DNA from: Cystobacter fuscus
Lineage (GTDB): Bacteria; Myxococcota; Myxococcia; Myxococcales; Myxococcaceae
NCBI RefSeq assembly: GCF_002305875.1
Contig: NZ_CP022098.1
Span: 5,146,001-5,210,000, forward strand
Direction of reading: 5' to 3'
DNA: 64,000 bases
How positions within the stretch are numbered: position 1 is the stretch's first letter; the number at the start of each line of letters is the position of its first letter. The notes under the pieces are model-generated. The model worked only from the letters and a program-made list of their open reading frames with translations, had not been told where the DNA came from and did not search any database. Both the position numbers and the translations under genes were made by a program. This document shows, in pieces, positions 49,180 through 58,138 of this stretch.

Positions 49180-49463
49180 GGCCAGCAACATGCCCTGGAT
49201 GGACTCGCTTCACCCCGAGGCCATTGGCCAGGGCGGTGGAGTAGGACTGCCACGCGTGGCCGTCGATGGTGACCGCGCTCCCGTTGAAGTTGACGCCGCG
49301 GACGAAGGTGTTTCCGCCTCCCCCGGCGCCGAGAACCTCGATGCCGGAGAGGTTGGGCTGGAGGTGTCGCCTCCTGCGGGTGGTACGTCATGAGGACCTG
49401 GGCGTAGTCCTCGGCGCCGGACACGCCGAGGGCGATGCCCTTGGCGAGCGCGCGCCACACGGC
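49097..49463. other. Mosaic of gene remnants
   Basis: 49097-49124 keeps the 3' end (in frame SPDWVPRSK) of a gene like that at 62535. 49125-49207 is an 83-bp copy of 63151-63233, the 3' end of an acyltransferase gene on the minus strand. 49208-49463 shows minus-strand coding pieces with no open frame across the whole, such as VRGVNFNGSAVTIDGHAWQS and IALGVSGAEDYAQVLMTY, from a gene I do not recognise. No intact gene can be supported here. Confidence 0.6.
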
Positions 49464-49550
49464 GGCCATGTCAACTGGGTGGGACTGGTGGTGGAAACAG
49501 CGCATCCGCTCGACAACGACAGTTCCTCCAGCCAGACACTGGGTGAGAAG
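49464..49550 (+). pseudogene. Rhs core fragment
   Basis: Reads GHVNWVGLVVETAHPLDND then SSQTLG, matching GHINRVGLVAETAHPLDNN and SQTLG of the full Rhs at about 55083-55165. The fragment has no start and its flanks are unrelated, so it is debris from a lost Rhs copy. The rest of the stretch to 49701 contains no recognisable gene. Confidence 0.6.
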
Positions 49551-49701
49551 GAACCGCGCCCTGGGTACAATCGAGATTTCTCGCGAAGGGTGTGAACCGG
49601 TTCACAGCACTTGCGTGGCGGGTGGGGTAGAGGACAGTGGCCGGAGATTGCGAAAAGTGCTGGTCGTTCAATGGACCAGGACTTCTCTTCTAGAAAGAAT
49701 C

Positions 49702-50061
49702 ATGAAGTGGATTGCTGTCGCGTTGGGGCTCGCCGCTGGGGTCTGGGTGGGCTGCGGAAAAACAGAGAGCGAGTCCCGGGCCGAAGTGGAGCCGCAAGTG
49801 CTGACGGAGCCTCGTCCGCTGCGGGCCGAGAAGGCAACGAAGCAACTGGGGGATGATTGCAGGGAGAACGGAGCCAGCGCATGCCTGTCGGGCATCTGCC
49901 TTCACGTGAAGCCCGGCCGTCACGAGGGCTATGTGTGCAGCCAGTCCTGCCAGGCGCAGTCGGACTGCCCCTCGGACTGGCGCTGCTCTCAATTCTACCC
50001 GACCTCCAAGAGGCGGTTGTGCGTTCCACCCGCCACGAGGGCTGATACCTCGGTTCCTTGA
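49702..50061 (+). CDS. Small lipoprotein preceding the Rhs gene
   Basis: A 119-aa exported protein. Signal peptide KWIAVALGLAAGVWVGCGK with a likely lipid-modified Cys at 18, then a Glu/Lys linker and a Cys-rich domain (CRENGASACLSGICLHVKPG, CSQSCQAQSDCPSDWRCSQF, CVPPA). A related gene starts at 63930, sharing MxWIxVALG and GCGxTESE. The Rhs gene starts 83 bp later, so it probably belongs to the Rhs operon, possibly aiding export or surface display. Confidence 0.7.
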   Translation: MKWIAVALGLAAGVWVGCGKTESESRAEVEPQVLTEPRPLRAEKATKQLGDDCRENGASACLSGICLHVKPGRHEGYVCSQSCQAQSDCPSDWRCSQFYPTSKRRLCVPPATRADTSVP

Positions 50062-50144
50062 GTCCCCATTTCCGGGCCATTCGTTGAGCCGGCGCGGGCG
50101 TGTCCTCGAGCCGGATTGGTCTTCCATTGTCTGAGTGTCTGTTC

Positions 50145-53100
50145 ATGACGAATAAAAATTCTCCTTGTTCCACCAGGCTCCTCTTGTCGTCTGGAGCGTC
50201 CCGGTCGTCTGCTGCTTGTCTGGCCGCGCTGTTCTGTCTGTTGGCCATGACGCCCGCTCGTGCCGATTTTGGCTATAAAGAACTGGTTTCCAGTCCCGAT
50301 GGAACCAGTCAGGCCATCGTTTCCTGGACCTGCGAGTGCCCCGGCGAATCCGTGGGGGGGGCTCAGTGTGCTGCTTATGCCTCTGATGGCGCGGGCAACG
50401 TGCCTGCCCACGAGCGCAGAGACCATCTGTTCCTTGAGGGCGGGGGCTTCAGTGCCTGCCCTAAAGGGCCTCAGTGGGAATGCAACAGCGACCTGGACTG
50501 CGCGAAACCAGGCGCTTTTGGCCAGGGGCAGTGTGTCCTCAATCCGGAGGCTCAACTGACGGTGACGGCGACTGGGAATGAGTTTTTCGACCCCGTCGTG
50601 GTGTGCGCGTACCCGGTGTCGGAACCCGAGGTGTGTGATGGCAAGGACAATGATCTCGATGGGCAGACGGATGAAGACGGGTTCGGTGGAACGGTCTGCC
50701 TGCAGGATGGTGGAACCTCGACGGGTCCGGACGCGGGGGGCGACGGTGGTTTGTCCTGTGGGTCGGAAATCTGCGCGGACGGCCAGGACAACGATTGCGA
50801 TGGCGCGGTGGACGAGGACTGTGTGCCCGGGGAAATCGATGGTGGCGGCCCCGTGGGAAGCAATCAATGCCTCTACAGATACGATCCCGTCAATCTCGCC
50901 TCGGGCTCCAGCTTCGAGCAGGTGGAGGACCTGAGTGTCGGGGATGGCCTCACCACCTTGACCTTCGAGCGGACGTTCAGCTCGCGGGGCGATGAGTGGA
51001 TATACGACGCGCCCCTGGTGGGGGTGCCCAAGCCCTTTGGCGGAAGCCCCAACAATCCCGAGTCCGTGGAATGGTGGCACAACTGGCTGAGCGTCGTGGT
51101 GGAACACCAGTACCACTGGAGTGTCCGTACGCCGGATGGAGGCTTGTTGCGTTTCCTCCCGTGCTCGGGCTCGACTTGCGAGGCCGCACCCGCGGAAGGA
51201 AACCAGTCCCGTCCAGAGCGCTTGAAGCGGACGCCCACGGGTTATGAGCTGCGCCAGTCGGATGGCTCGCTGCTGGTGTATGAGTCCCTCTTCCTGGCAC
51301 CGCAAGAGGGGAGGCGCCGCTATTTCTTGTCCCGGGTGGTCTCCGGGGCGGGAATCAACCTGGCGCAGTTGAACTATGCCCAGCCCAACCTGACCGGCTG
51401 TGCGCAGGGCGCGACGGGAAGCAGTCCGGGCGTCCCCTATCTCTCCAGTGTGCAGAGTCCCGCGGGAGCGAGCCTGAGCTTCGAGTACCGTGAGCTCGCA
51501 CGTTCCACGGGGGGCGTGGACTGTGTCCTCGGTCGGGTGCGCTCCCTGCCATACCAGGATAGACCGAAGGATTTCGTGGAGTACACCTACACCACACAAG
51601 GGGGAGTCGAGCGGCCAGGGCGTATCGGAAAGGCGGAACAACGCTCGCGCCTGGAGCGCTACCTCTACACGGCGGGAGAGTTTCAGCGCTCGGAGGCGGG
51701 AGTGCTGCTGGTGCGGCATACGTACGGGGCGGATGGGCGTGTGGCCTCGGCGACAGGAGGAGGCCATGGCGCCGCGCTTTCCTGGGAACCCACGGCGGGG
51801 GCCTGCCAACCGGGTTCCAATTGCTGCGGCCGGACGCCCCAGGTGCGCCAGGCGGTGGATTCCTACGCGGGACGGGGTGACGGCAATGAGGGGGCCGCCG
51901 GCGTGTTGAGCACCTATGCGACGCTCTCCAACTATGGCCAGGAGAATGCGCCGCGCATGTACCAGACCCAGGATGAGTGCGCGGTGAGTGGTGCCTGCAG
52001 CCCGGGCTCGGTCCGCTCGGAGTGGACCTGCTCGTCGCCCGGAAATCCCGGCAAGGAAATCGCGCGCAAGGACAAGCGGGGCAACTGGCGGGTGTTTGGC
52101 TATTCCCTGTCCCCCGAAGCCTCGCCCCGATTGGAGCTCGCCAGCGTCAAGCGGGGCGCCTCGGACATGCTCGGGACGGGGGCCCTGGAGGAAACACAGT
52201 ACACCTATACCTACGCCAACGGCCAGCAACTGCCGCAGGTGGAGGAGCAGGCCAGTGTCCTGGGAGGGGCCACGGACCGCAAGCGCACGCTTCACGTCTA
52301 TGCTCCCGGAACGAATCGCACCAAGGCCCTCATCCGCTCCGGATGGACGCGGATCCGCGGGAGCAACGGCGCCTGGACGACCGAACGCCGTTTCTTGGGC
52401 ACCTTCTACCTCACCACCTTCAATGGAAACCAGGAGGACCCATTGGGCCGGGTGAGGGAGATTCATGGACCCTGCTGGGTGAGCAGCGAGTCCGCCACGG
52501 ATTGTCCCGCGACCTCCCCCTATCCTGTGACGCACTACGTGTATTTCGAGCCGAACACCACTCGCGCGCTTGCCAACCGGTTGTCCCAGGAAATCGTCTA
52601 CCCCGCCGGAGGCCCGGTGAGTGCGAATTCGGTCAGCTCGGTGACCGGTCACGACTACTCTTTCAGTTTCGATTCAAGCCGCATCGAGACCATCATCAAC
52701 GGCAACAGTGGGTGGACCACCCTGAACCATTACAATGAAGACCGGCTCGTGAGGAAGGAGGAGGGCGTCTATAATTCGGCTCCATCGAGAATCACCACCT
52801 ACGGCTATCAGAGCGACAAGTACTTGACCTACATCAACCATCCCGAGGGAGACTTCGATGTCTTCTGCTACCGTACCGGCGCCTCGCCGGACGGGCGCTG
52901 CACCAGTGGCGCGATGTCGGACAAAGTCCAGTGGGTGGCGCGTGCCAGCGGAGCGGATGGGATGGGCTGGACGGAGAAGACCGTCTACGCCTACTGGCCG
53001 GATGGAACGCTGAAGGAGGAGCGTTTCCTGAGCCAGACGGGGAGTGGGGTCCAGACGAGGCGGGTGATGAAGTACGCGGCGGATGCGCACAAGCGTCCGA

Positions 53101-56012
53101 CGTGGAACAAGTGGGGAGAAGGCGCGGGGAACTTCAGCGCGGCGAAGTCCTTCGATGGCGCGGACAACCTCACGGGAGTGGGGCATGCCTTCAACAATCC
53201 GCCCGCGTGGTGTGGCGGGGTGAAGACGGGAGTGGGGCCGCTGGAGAACGGTACGCCGCTGTCGCAGCTGTGTTCCTCGCTGGCCTATGACCGGGCCAAC
53301 CGCCTGGTGCAGGTGGATGAGTACCCGGCGGACGGCGTCTCCCAGCGCACGCTCTTCTCCTATGACGTGCAGGGCAATGTTGCCGGCGTGAAGGTGGGCT
53401 GTCAGTTGGCGGATACGTTCGCCACCTGTGCCCAGCCCGCGTCCATGTACGCGTATGACGATTTCGGCCAGGTGGTGGAAGCATCCCTGCCGCACGCGGA
53501 TGGCCCGGTGCGCTACGCCTATGATGCCCAGGGCAACCAGGTGGTGAAGGAGACGGCGGCCATGCGCCAGGCCGGCGAGTATGTATTCTCCACCTACGAC
53601 ATGCTCTCGCGCCTGCTCTCCGCCCAGCGGGTGCATGCCACGGGAAGTGAGCTGCTCTATCGTCTGGGCTACGATGAGCAGAGAGCGCCTCCCTCGAGCT
53701 GCCCGGCCATGGAATACACGAAGGGCCGGCTGCGCTACCGCGAGGACTCTTTCGGCACCACCTGGTTCTCGTATGACTTGTGGGGCAACGTGGTGGGAGA
53801 GATTCGCGTGAGGGCGGGGGCCACGTCGTGTGGCGCCGTGGCCAACGCGAACCCGCACACCCGCTACACCTATACGCTCAACGGCAACCTCCAGTCGGTG
53901 ACGTACCCGAACGGGCGGACGGTGACGTATGTGTATGGGACGGGAGGTAGCGCCAACCGGGTGAGCGCGGTGGATGTGACGCTGTACGACGGCACGGCGT
54001 GGACCACGCGGCGGCTGCTGAGCAACGTTTCCTGGGAGCCCTCTGGCGGGCTGCGGGGCTACACGCTGAACCAGCCCGGAGCGAGCGGCTCCATGACGGT
54101 GGAGTACGGCCTGGGAGATGACGGCTCGGTGCCGCCCGCGGGTTGCTCCACCAGCTTCCCCTCCGCGGCGGGCTCGGACCTGACGGGACGGCTGCGCAGC
54201 CTGCGAGTGTCCTCGGGCGGCGTGGCGATGGGGGCGGGGACGGGAGATATCTACCAGCGGACGTACACGTGGAAGGCGGACCAGGTGGTGCGCACGGACA
54301 CGTGCCTGCTGGGGCAGAATGCGACGCCGATGCAGGAGACGTACGCCTACGACAGGACGCTGCGTCTGACGGGAGCGGGCCGGACGGCGGGCAACTTCAG
54401 TGCGACGGGTGGGGCATTCGGCTCGCGAGCCTACACGTATGACGGACGCGGCAACCGCACGGCCATGACGAACGAGGGCGCCACCTTCTTCCTGAACTAC
54501 GCGACGGACAGCGGGCACAAGGATCGGCTGGTGGGGTGGGGCTCGAGCGCGGCCAACAGCCAGTTGGGGTACACGCTGGCGTACGACGTGGAGGGACGAG
54601 TCACGCGCAAGGCGGACCTGGGCGAGAACACCACCCTGGCGTTTGAGTACGGGCAGTCGGTGGGAGTGGCCACGGAGAGCGTCTTCCGGGCGGTGGAGGT
54701 GAATGGGGCCTTCTACAACTACTACTACGACGGGCTGGGACGCCGGAGGCAGAAGAGTTACCCGGGAGGAACGAGCGACGAGTTTTTCTACATGGGAGCC
54801 AACCAGTTGCTGGTGGACCGGGGAAGCAGCGATGTGGTGACGCCGGTGGCGCACTACACGCAGGACGACTACGTGTGGCTGGACGGGCGGCCAGTGGTGC
54901 TGGTGCGCGGCAAGCTGAGCAACGCGTGGACGCGGCTGGCGGACACGTCGGCGGACTGCGCTCGCAACGGGGAAGCGGCGGCGTGTGGGGTGTACTTCCC
55001 GGTGACGGACCACCTGGGCAAGCCGGTGCTGATGTTGGATGGCGGCGGCCACGTGGCGGGAGCGGTGGACTACGAGCCGTTTGGCCACATCAACCGGGTG
55101 GGACTGGTGGCGGAGACGGCGCATCCGCTCGACAACAACAGTGCCGTCAGTCAGACGCTGGGGACCATGGCACAGCCCACGGGGGCTTCGCCGCTGGCGA
55201 ACCACGCGACGTTCGTGAGGATGCGGGCTATGTTCCACAGGGTGGACCTGACGGCGGGCCAAGTGGAGGTGGTGGATGCGGACCTGGGGACGGTGTTGGC
55301 GTCCGTGTCGGGAACGGGCCGGGGGCGGACCTGGTCGGACTGGGTCACTCCCTCCACGGGGCGCGCGAGCGTGAGGCTGGCCTGGCCCGGTGGGCTGGCG
55401 AACACGACGTCTCAGGGCGTGGTGCTGGAAGGCTACGAGTACCAGCGCTACCAGACGGGGGCCCATCCCTTCTGGATGCCGCTGCGCTTCCCCGGCCAGT
55501 ACCACGACGCGGAGACGGACCTCTTCGAGAACTGGAACCGCTACTACGATCCCAGCATCGGCAGGTACCTGCAGCCGGAGCCGTTGGCGCTGAACCCCGA
55601 GTACGTCAAGACGCAGGCTCTCGCGGGTTATTCAGCGCCCACCTACACCTACGCCCTGAACAATCCAGTCAGATTCACGGACCCTGATGGACGCGCAGTA
55701 CCTATCATCATCAGTGGCATCGCCCTGGAAGAACTCATCATCGGTGGTGGCGCCACCATTGGCACCGGTATTTTGCTCGACTACTGCATCAGATCGGGCA
55801 TCTGTAGGCCCAAGGATCCGCCGAAGGATCAGTGTGAGGACTCGCCACGATCGCCTCCCCGGCAAACAGCCGATGAGCGCTGCAAACAGGTGGCTGAGGA
55901 GTGCACACTGGAATGTATTGACATGCTACCAACGCCCGATCATGGTTTCTCCTACTGGAAGTGCAGAAATGCCTGTTTGGAGCGGAATGGTTGCACACCT
56001 GGTATGTATTGA
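50145..56012 (+). CDS. Rhs repeat protein with MopE motif and Cys-rich C-terminal tip
   Basis: A 1955-aa exported polymorphic toxin. Start at ATG 50145, giving a signal peptide with hydrophobic CLAALFCLLAMTPARA. N-terminal region: MopE-type metal-binding repeats (EVCDGKDNDLDGQTDEDGF and EICADGQDNDCDGAVDEDC, about 160-225), then a DUF6531-like entry (YRYDPVNLASGSSFEQVEDL) and many YD/RHS repeats. The Rhs core ends with YYDPSIGRYLQPEPLALNP and NNPVRFTDPDG (about 1785-1848), the usual boundary before a variable tip. The tip (about 107 aa) starts with a hydrophobic segment (PIIISGIALEELIIGGGATI) and then a Cys-rich part (CKQVAEECTLECIDM, CRNACLERNGC). It is not a family I know. A small gene follows 14 bp later as candidate immunity. 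Confidence 0.88.
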   Translation: MTNKNSPCSTRLLLSSGASRSSAACLAALFCLLAMTPARADFGYKELVSSPDGTSQAIVSWTCECPGESVGGAQCAAYASDGAGNVPAHERRDHLFLEGGGFSACPKGPQWECNSDLDCAKPGAFGQGQCVLNPEAQLTVTATGNEFFDPVVVCAYPVSEPEVCDGKDNDLDGQTDEDGFGGTVCLQDGGTSTGPDAGGDGGLSCGSEICADGQDNDCDGAVDEDCVPGEIDGGGPVGSNQCLYRYDPVNLASGSSFEQVEDLSVGDGLTTLTFERTFSSRGDEWIYDAPLVGVPKPFGGSPNNPESVEWWHNWLSVVVEHQYHWSVRTPDGGLLRFLPCSGSTCEAAPAEGNQSRPERLKRTPTGYELRQSDGSLLVYESLFLAPQEGRRRYFLSRVVSGAGINLAQLNYAQPNLTGCAQGATGSSPGVPYLSSVQSPAGASLSFEYRELARSTGGVDCVLGRVRSLPYQDRPKDFVEYTYTTQGGVERPGRIGKAEQRSRLERYLYTAGEFQRSEAGVLLVRHTYGADGRVASATGGGHGAALSWEPTAGACQPGSNCCGRTPQVRQAVDSYAGRGDGNEGAAGVLSTYATLSNYGQENAPRMYQTQDECAVSGACSPGSVRSEWTCSSPGNPGKEIARKDKRGNWRVFGYSLSPEASPRLELASVKRGASDMLGTGALEETQYTYTYANGQQLPQVEEQASVLGGATDRKRTLHVYAPGTNRTKALIRSGWTRIRGSNGAWTTERRFLGTFYLTTFNGNQEDPLGRVREIHGPCWVSSESATDCPATSPYPVTHYVYFEPNTTRALANRLSQEIVYPAGGPVSANSVSSVTGHDYSFSFDSSRIETIINGNSGWTTLNHYNEDRLVRKEEGVYNSAPSRITTYGYQSDKYLTYINHPEGDFDVFCYRTGASPDGRCTSGAMSDKVQWVARASGADGMGWTEKTVYAYWPDGTLKEERFLSQTGSGVQTRRVMKYAADAHKRPTWNKWGEGAGNFSAAKSFDGADNLTGVGHAFNNPPAWCGGVKTGVGPLENGTPLSQLCSSLAYDRANRLVQVDEYPADGVSQRTLFSYDVQGNVAGVKVGCQLADTFATCAQPASMYAYDDFGQVVEASLPHADGPVRYAYDAQGNQVVKETAAMRQAGEYVFSTYDMLSRLLSAQRVHATGSELLYRLGYDEQRAPPSSCPAMEYTKGRLRYREDSFGTTWFSYDLWGNVVGEIRVRAGATSCGAVANANPHTRYTYTLNGNLQSVTYPNGRTVTYVYGTGGSANRVSAVDVTLYDGTAWTTRRLLSNVSWEPSGGLRGYTLNQPGASGSMTVEYGLGDDGSVPPAGCSTSFPSAAGSDLTGRLRSLRVSSGGVAMGAGTGDIYQRTYTWKADQVVRTDTCLLGQNATPMQETYAYDRTLRLTGAGRTAGNFSATGGAFGSRAYTYDGRGNRTAMTNEGATFFLNYATDSGHKDRLVGWGSSAANSQLGYTLAYDVEGRVTRKADLGENTTLAFEYGQSVGVATESVFRAVEVNGAFYNYYYDGLGRRRQKSYPGGTSDEFFYMGANQLLVDRGSSDVVTPVAHYTQDDYVWLDGRPVVLVRGKLSNAWTRLADTSADCARNGEAAACGVYFPVTDHLGKPVLMLDGGGHVAGAVDYEPFGHINRVGLVAETAHPLDNNSAVSQTLGTMAQPTGASPLANHATFVRMRAMFHRVDLTAGQVEVVDADLGTVLASVSGTGRGRTWSDWVTPSTGRASVRLAWPGGLANTTSQGVVLEGYEYQRYQTGAHPFWMPLRFPGQYHDAETDLFENWNRYYDPSIGRYLQPEPLALNPEYVKTQALAGYSAPTYTYALNNPVRFTDPDGRAVPIIISGIALEELIIGGGATIGTGILLDYCIRSGICRPKDPPKDQCEDSPRSPPRQTADERCKQVAEECTLECIDMLPTPDHGFSYWKCRNACLERNGCTPGMY
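54466..55421 (+). repeat. Long direct repeat, copy 1 (copy 2 at 58139-59095)
   Basis: About 955 bp inside the Rhs gene, beginning at TGACGAACGAGGGCGCC, recurs after the IS701 element at 58139-59095 with a few percent base differences. The same repeat-encoded residues (NEGATFFLNYATDSGHKDRL onward) are read in both. It indicates duplication of the Rhs 3' half and would serve as a substrate for homologous recombination. Confidence 0.85.
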
Positions 56013-56026
56013 AGGGACCGCGGAAG

Positions 56027-56245
56027 ATGAAGATGACAGAATCAACGGCAAAATCGGTTTCTGAACTCATGTTGTCCATTGGAGCACAACTAAACGAGTC
56101 TGTTCGGCTGGTCCAGACAACCGAGTCAGATGAAGTGTTTCGGAATTACCGGCTTCAGGTTGCAAGACTCATGGGGCTTATGATGGATGGTGTGATGAGT
56201 CCACTCTACAAAGAGCATCCCCATCTGAAGCCGCCCGAATTGTAA
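56027..56245 (+). CDS. Candidate immunity protein for the Rhs tip, 72 aa
   Basis: Starts at ATG 56027, 14 bp after the Rhs stop, with CGGAAG upstream. Sequence MKMTESTAKSVSELMLSIGA, ending LYKEHPHLKPPEL; predicted helical and acidic, soluble. Position immediately after a toxin tip is the usual place of an immunity gene. No family recognised. Lower GC than the Rhs core, like the tip itself, fitting a toxin-immunity pair acquired together. Confidence 0.55.
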   Translation: MKMTESTAKSVSELMLSIGAQLNESVRLVQTTESDEVFRNYRLQVARLMGLMMDGVMSPLYKEHPHLKPPEL

Positions 56246-56337
56246 TGACAGTTGCCATCCTCCAAGCTCGTTTTTAAAGTGAATTGAATCCTCTACTTTA
56301 ATACTGCGATGCATGGGGATGCGCAGCCATGAAGCCA

Positions 56338-56380
56338 AGCGGCAAGCTTCGCAAGCATGGAGTAGTCGAGGCTTGCCGCT
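56338..56380. repeat. 10-bp inverted repeat downstream of immunity gene
   Basis: AGCGGCAAGC (56338-56347) and GCTTGCCGCT (56371-56380) around a 23-base loop. No T-run, so a rho-independent terminator is unlikely; it may be a recombination or regulatory site. The rest of 56246-56427 shows nothing recognisable. Confidence 0.4.
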
Positions 56381-56427
56381 ACATTTCAATGCCTGATGTC
56401 TCTTCCCTGAGCTATCCCCTCATATTT

Positions 56428-58118
56428 ACTACAGTCGGACTTTCGAAGTAGATAGAGAAGCCCCTGGCCGCTGTCGGTCGAGGCATCACCTCCTAACGTC
56501 TTGCGCGAAGCCATCGCTCGTCGGCCCACTACCTCCTTCGATGCTCTCCACTCCAATCCTGAGATAACGCAGTTTGAGGCGAGCGCAACTGCGGAGGTGG
56601 GGTCGCGGGTACAACTTGTCTGGTGGGCAGCCAGAAGAGGAAGCAAACAAAAGGGACCGTGACTCTGGAGGTGGAGCGGTTACAACCCATGGGAGAAGTC
56701 ACCATCACCCGGGGGCCGCCATGTCGAGCAGCGCAGTCGTTTCTGACCACCAAGAGGTGGTTCTCGTGAGCAAATGGACTCAGGCCTGGCGCAAGGTCCA
56801 GGGATGGGTCCAACGGCACTTCGCGCGGCCGGAGACACGCGCCTCGGTCGAGTCGTTCCTTCAGGGCTTGCTGGCACGAGTGGAGCGCAAGAATTCCTGG
56901 GGCTTGAGCGAGGAGATGGGCCAGGCGACGCCCTATGCTTTTCAACATCTGCTCAATGGAGCGCAGTGGGACGAGGAGGCGCTGCGCGATGACGTGTTGA
57001 CGTATGCCCGAGAGCAGTTGGGAGAAGGGGGAATACTGGCTGTCGATGAGACAGGCTTCCTGAAGAAGGGAGACAAGTCCGCGGGAGTAGCCCGGCAGTA
57101 CACCGGCACAGCGGGACGCATTGAGAATTGCCAGGTCGGCGTCTTTCTGGCCTACGTCACCCCCAAGGGGCATACGCTGGTGGACCGAGAATTGTACTTG
57201 CCCGAGCATTGGTTGGAGGACGCGGAGAGATGTCGCCAGGCAGGAATTCCAGAGGACAAGCGCTTCGCGACCAAGCCCGAGTTGGCAAGAGCCATGGTGA
57301 AGCGAGCGTTGAGCGCGGGGCTTCGTCCGGCCTGGATAGTGGGAGACGAAGTGTATGGACGGGATGGAGAGTTGCGACGGTTTCTGGAGAGCCACGCGCA
57401 ACGGTATGTGCTGGCGGTGGCGTCCAACACCTACGCATGGCGCGGAATAGAGCAAGTCACAGCGGGCAGGGTATTGAAAGAGGTGGAGAAACAAGAATGG
57501 ACGAGGCTGTCGGCGGGAGCGGGAGCCAAAGGACCGCGGTGGTACAACTGGGCGCGAGTGCGGGTCAACGCGCATGCAGGGACCCAGGCGCGATGGTTTC
57601 TCTTCCGCAAAAACTTGTCGGATGAAAAGGACGTGGCGTTCTATCTGGTCCATGCACCAGACACCACGACATTGGCCGCCATGGTGGAAGCGGCCGGCAA
57701 CCGATGGCCCGTGGAGGAATGTTTTGAGTCGGCCAAGGGAGAGGTGGGGTTGGACGAGTATGAAGTGAGGCGCTGGAGAGGGTGGTATCGGCACATGACG
57801 TTGTGCTTGGTAGCCCATGCGTTCTTGGCCGCTGCGAGGGTGGAGGCCAACAAACCCGAGGAAAAACCCATCCCAAAACGCCTGGGCCCGCCGCACCGAA
57901 GAAGCCGCATGGAAGCGTTTCGACGGCGGCAGGGCCTGTGCTCATCCGCTTCAGTATTCAAGAAGTGAGGCACCTGCTGTGCAAGCTCGCGAAGTGGGTG
58001 GTAAAGCCCGCGTTGAATTTCATTCTCCAGTGGAGTCGATGGCGGCGCCGTCATCAGGCGCTCGCCAAGCTCTATCATTACCGCCACAGGGCGCCTGGAA
58101 TGCAGGTCCAACTGTAGT
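56428..58118 (+). mobile_element. IS701-family insertion sequence
   Basis: A 1691-bp element. Candidate ends are ACTACAGTCGGAC (56428-56440) and its imperfect inverse GTCCAACTGTAGT (58106-58118), which match at 12 of 13 positions. The sequence ATATT occurs next to both ends and may be a target duplication, though one base of the left end is ambiguous. It holds one transposase gene with a frameshift near its 3' end. Immediately after it begins a truncated Rhs copy, so it separates the functional Rhs cassette from the older one. Confidence 0.7.
56721..58117 (+). pseudogene. IS701-family transposase, frameshifted near the C-terminus
   Basis: DDE transposase. From ATG 56721 (MSSSAVVSDHQEVV) the frame gives the IS701 core: ILAVDETGFLKKGDKSAG with the first Asp, WIVGDEVYGRDGELRRFL with the second, and ECFESAKGEVGLDEYEVRRW with the catalytic Glu. 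It runs to AFRRRQGLC and stops at 57968. The family's C-terminal part (LIRFSIQEVRHLL, then WSRWRRRHQALAKLYHYRHR) continues in the -1 frame and stops at 58117, inside the right inverted repeat. So a shift of one base occurred at about 57875-57945. The three catalytic residues are in the first frame, so partial activity is possible. Confidence 0.75.
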
Positions 58119-58138
58119 ATATTGTTGGGCCGAGAAAT

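Noticed and set aside
52674-55505. 943-codon minus-strand open frame opposite the Rhs gene
   Set aside because: Shadow of the Rhs repeats; no domain and repeated His/Arg-rich pattern.
57872-57893. Programmed -1 frameshift site in the transposase
   Set aside because: The CCCAAAA heptamer fits the rule, but the family-like residues after it remain in the first frame, so the real change is probably a later one-base loss. Kept only as a low-interest finding.
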